Assembly (NCBI GenBank): GCA_026005015.1
Contig: BPKG01000001.1
Coordinates: 1,059,501-1,123,500, forward strand
Length of the DNA stretch: 64,000 nt
Source of the DNA: Burkholderiales bacterium
Lineage (GTDB): Bacteria; Pseudomonadota; Gammaproteobacteria; Burkholderiales; UBA6910
Direction of reading: 5' to 3'
Shown piece by piece: positions 63,482 through 64,000 of the stretch (the first letter of the stretch is position 1; each line of letters opens with the position of its first letter). The position numbers and the translations under genes are program-made. Below the pieces are notes generated by a model, which did no database searches, was not told where the DNA came from, and was given only the letters and a program-made list of their open reading frames with translations.

Positions 63482-64000
63482 CTATCGCTTCGCTTCGGAG
63501 CGCCGCTCGCGCAGGGAATCGGCGAGGCCCGAGAGGATCCCGCCCGCCACCTGGGCGAAGCGCGCGCCCACCTCCACCGCGGTCTCCACGCCGGTGAACG
63601 CGGCATGCAGGGTCGCCTTCGAGATGCGCTGCCCCAGCTCGGTCATCAGGCGCGCGACTTCGCGCCCGGTTTCGGTGCCGTTGCGCCGCGCCTGGGCCAG
63701 GGCTTCCCGCAGCTCCGGCCGGACTCCCTCGCCCGCGGCCTCGGCCACCTGCTCCACGGTGGCGAGGAAATCCTCTTCCAGGCGCCGCAGGCCGTCGAAG
63801 GCCACCTGGAGCTCCCGCTCGGACAGACGCCGCCCCTCGGCCAGGAGCTGCTCCAGGGCGAGGCGCCCCGCTTCCACCGAGCGCATGAGGGCCTGGTCCA
63901 GCCCCGCCAGGGCTTCCGACACCGCCTGGCGCGTATTTTCCCCGCTGCGCTGGGCTCCGGAGGCGATGCTTTCCCCCATGGTCCGCACCACGTCCCGGAT
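63482..64000 (-). CDS. DUF6781-like helical protein, N-terminus beyond the window
   Basis: The frame is open to the right edge (IRDVVRTMGESIASGAQRSG) and has at least 173 codons; an internal ATG at 63979 is not convincing as the start. The product is almost entirely helical with repeated Ala/Glu/Leu/Arg heptads (ALAGLDQALMRSVEAGRLAL; RRLEEDFLATVEQVAEAAGE), phasin- or apolipoprotein-like. I recall similar proteins (DUF6781) upstream of AarF genes in betaproteobacteria. Function unknown. Confidence 0.6.
   Translation of the reverse strand: MRDVVRTMGESIASGAQRSGENTRQAVSEALAGLDQALMRSVEAGRLALEQLLAEGRRLSERELQVAFDGLRRLEEDFLATVEQVAEAAGEGVRPELREALAQARRNGTETGREVARLMTELGQRISKATLHAAFTGVETAVEVGARFAQVAGGILSGLADSLRERRSEAKR

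Overview
The window is GC-rich chromosomal DNA, and its gene content and order point to a betaproteobacterium: hisGDCBHAFIE followed by a HIT gene and tatABC, petABC followed by sspAB, UbiB/AarF, Bug-type tripartite transporters, and a type IV pilin with class III leader. I cannot name the species from the sequence. About 57 protein genes or gene remnants and one tRNA are supported. Most genes from the left edge to about 46.6 kb lie on the minus strand.

Layout. (1) 1-1.6 kb: a GT-C membrane glycosyltransferase, cut by the left edge, and a type IV pilin with a clear terminator. (2) 1.9-8.9 kb: a five-gene signalling operon on the minus strand: PP2C phosphatase, double-FHA protein, metallo-beta-lactamase-fold cyclic-nucleotide phosphodiesterase-like protein, GAF-GspE/PilB-type ATPase, GAF-HD-GYP phosphodiesterase. 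The last gene carries an in-frame block of about 465 bp of intergenic-type repeats. (3) 9.0-29.5 kb: a C1/formyl-CoA island: 10-formyl-THF-hydrolase-like protein, formyl-CoA transferase (frc), a ThDP enzyme unlike classical oxalyl-CoA decarboxylase, a divergent cysteine-free CRP/FNR-family regulator, a cytidylate-kinase-BON fusion, a TctCBA importer, UspA, TerC, formate-THF ligase, an NAD-type formate dehydrogenase of two genes (alpha gene frameshifted; NuoE/NuoF-like fusion), and sucCD. (4) 29.4-46.6 kb: mostly housekeeping: tRNA-Thr, sspAB, cytochrome bc1, a DegQ/DegS-like protease, tatABC, hinT, the his operon, a CoA-binding protein, a zinc aminopeptidase and an aminotransferase. (5) 46.7-64 kb: two c-di-GMP proteins, a KPR-like reductase, an SDR, an orphan AceE/MdeB-like E1 beside an Lrp-family remnant, a GcvA-like LysR regulator with an MFS transporter, a decayed VapBC pair, an XRE regulator with a nested palindromic operator, an intact ParDE-like pair, an alpha/beta hydrolase, UbiB and a DUF6781-like protein cut by the right edge.

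The strongest new observation is a candidate local regulon. Four copies of a palindrome, consensus TTGACCNNGGTCAA, lie 95-160 bp upstream of oxc-like, tctC, fhs and sucC. This is an FNR/CRP-type site, and the only CRP/FNR-family gene in the window is divergent from one copy. At three of the four promoters a -10-like hexamer sits 31-34 bp from the palindrome centre, the spacing of a class II (-41.5) activator. This ties together import (TctCBA), CoA transfer (Frc, perhaps fed by succinyl-CoA), C-C cleavage to formyl-CoA (ThDP enzyme), formyl transfer or hydrolysis (Fmt-like), and formate assimilation (Fhs) or oxidation (Fdh). Oxalate is the most economical substrate guess, but the ThDP enzyme does not look like known Oxc, so another 2-oxo or 2-hydroxy acid is possible.
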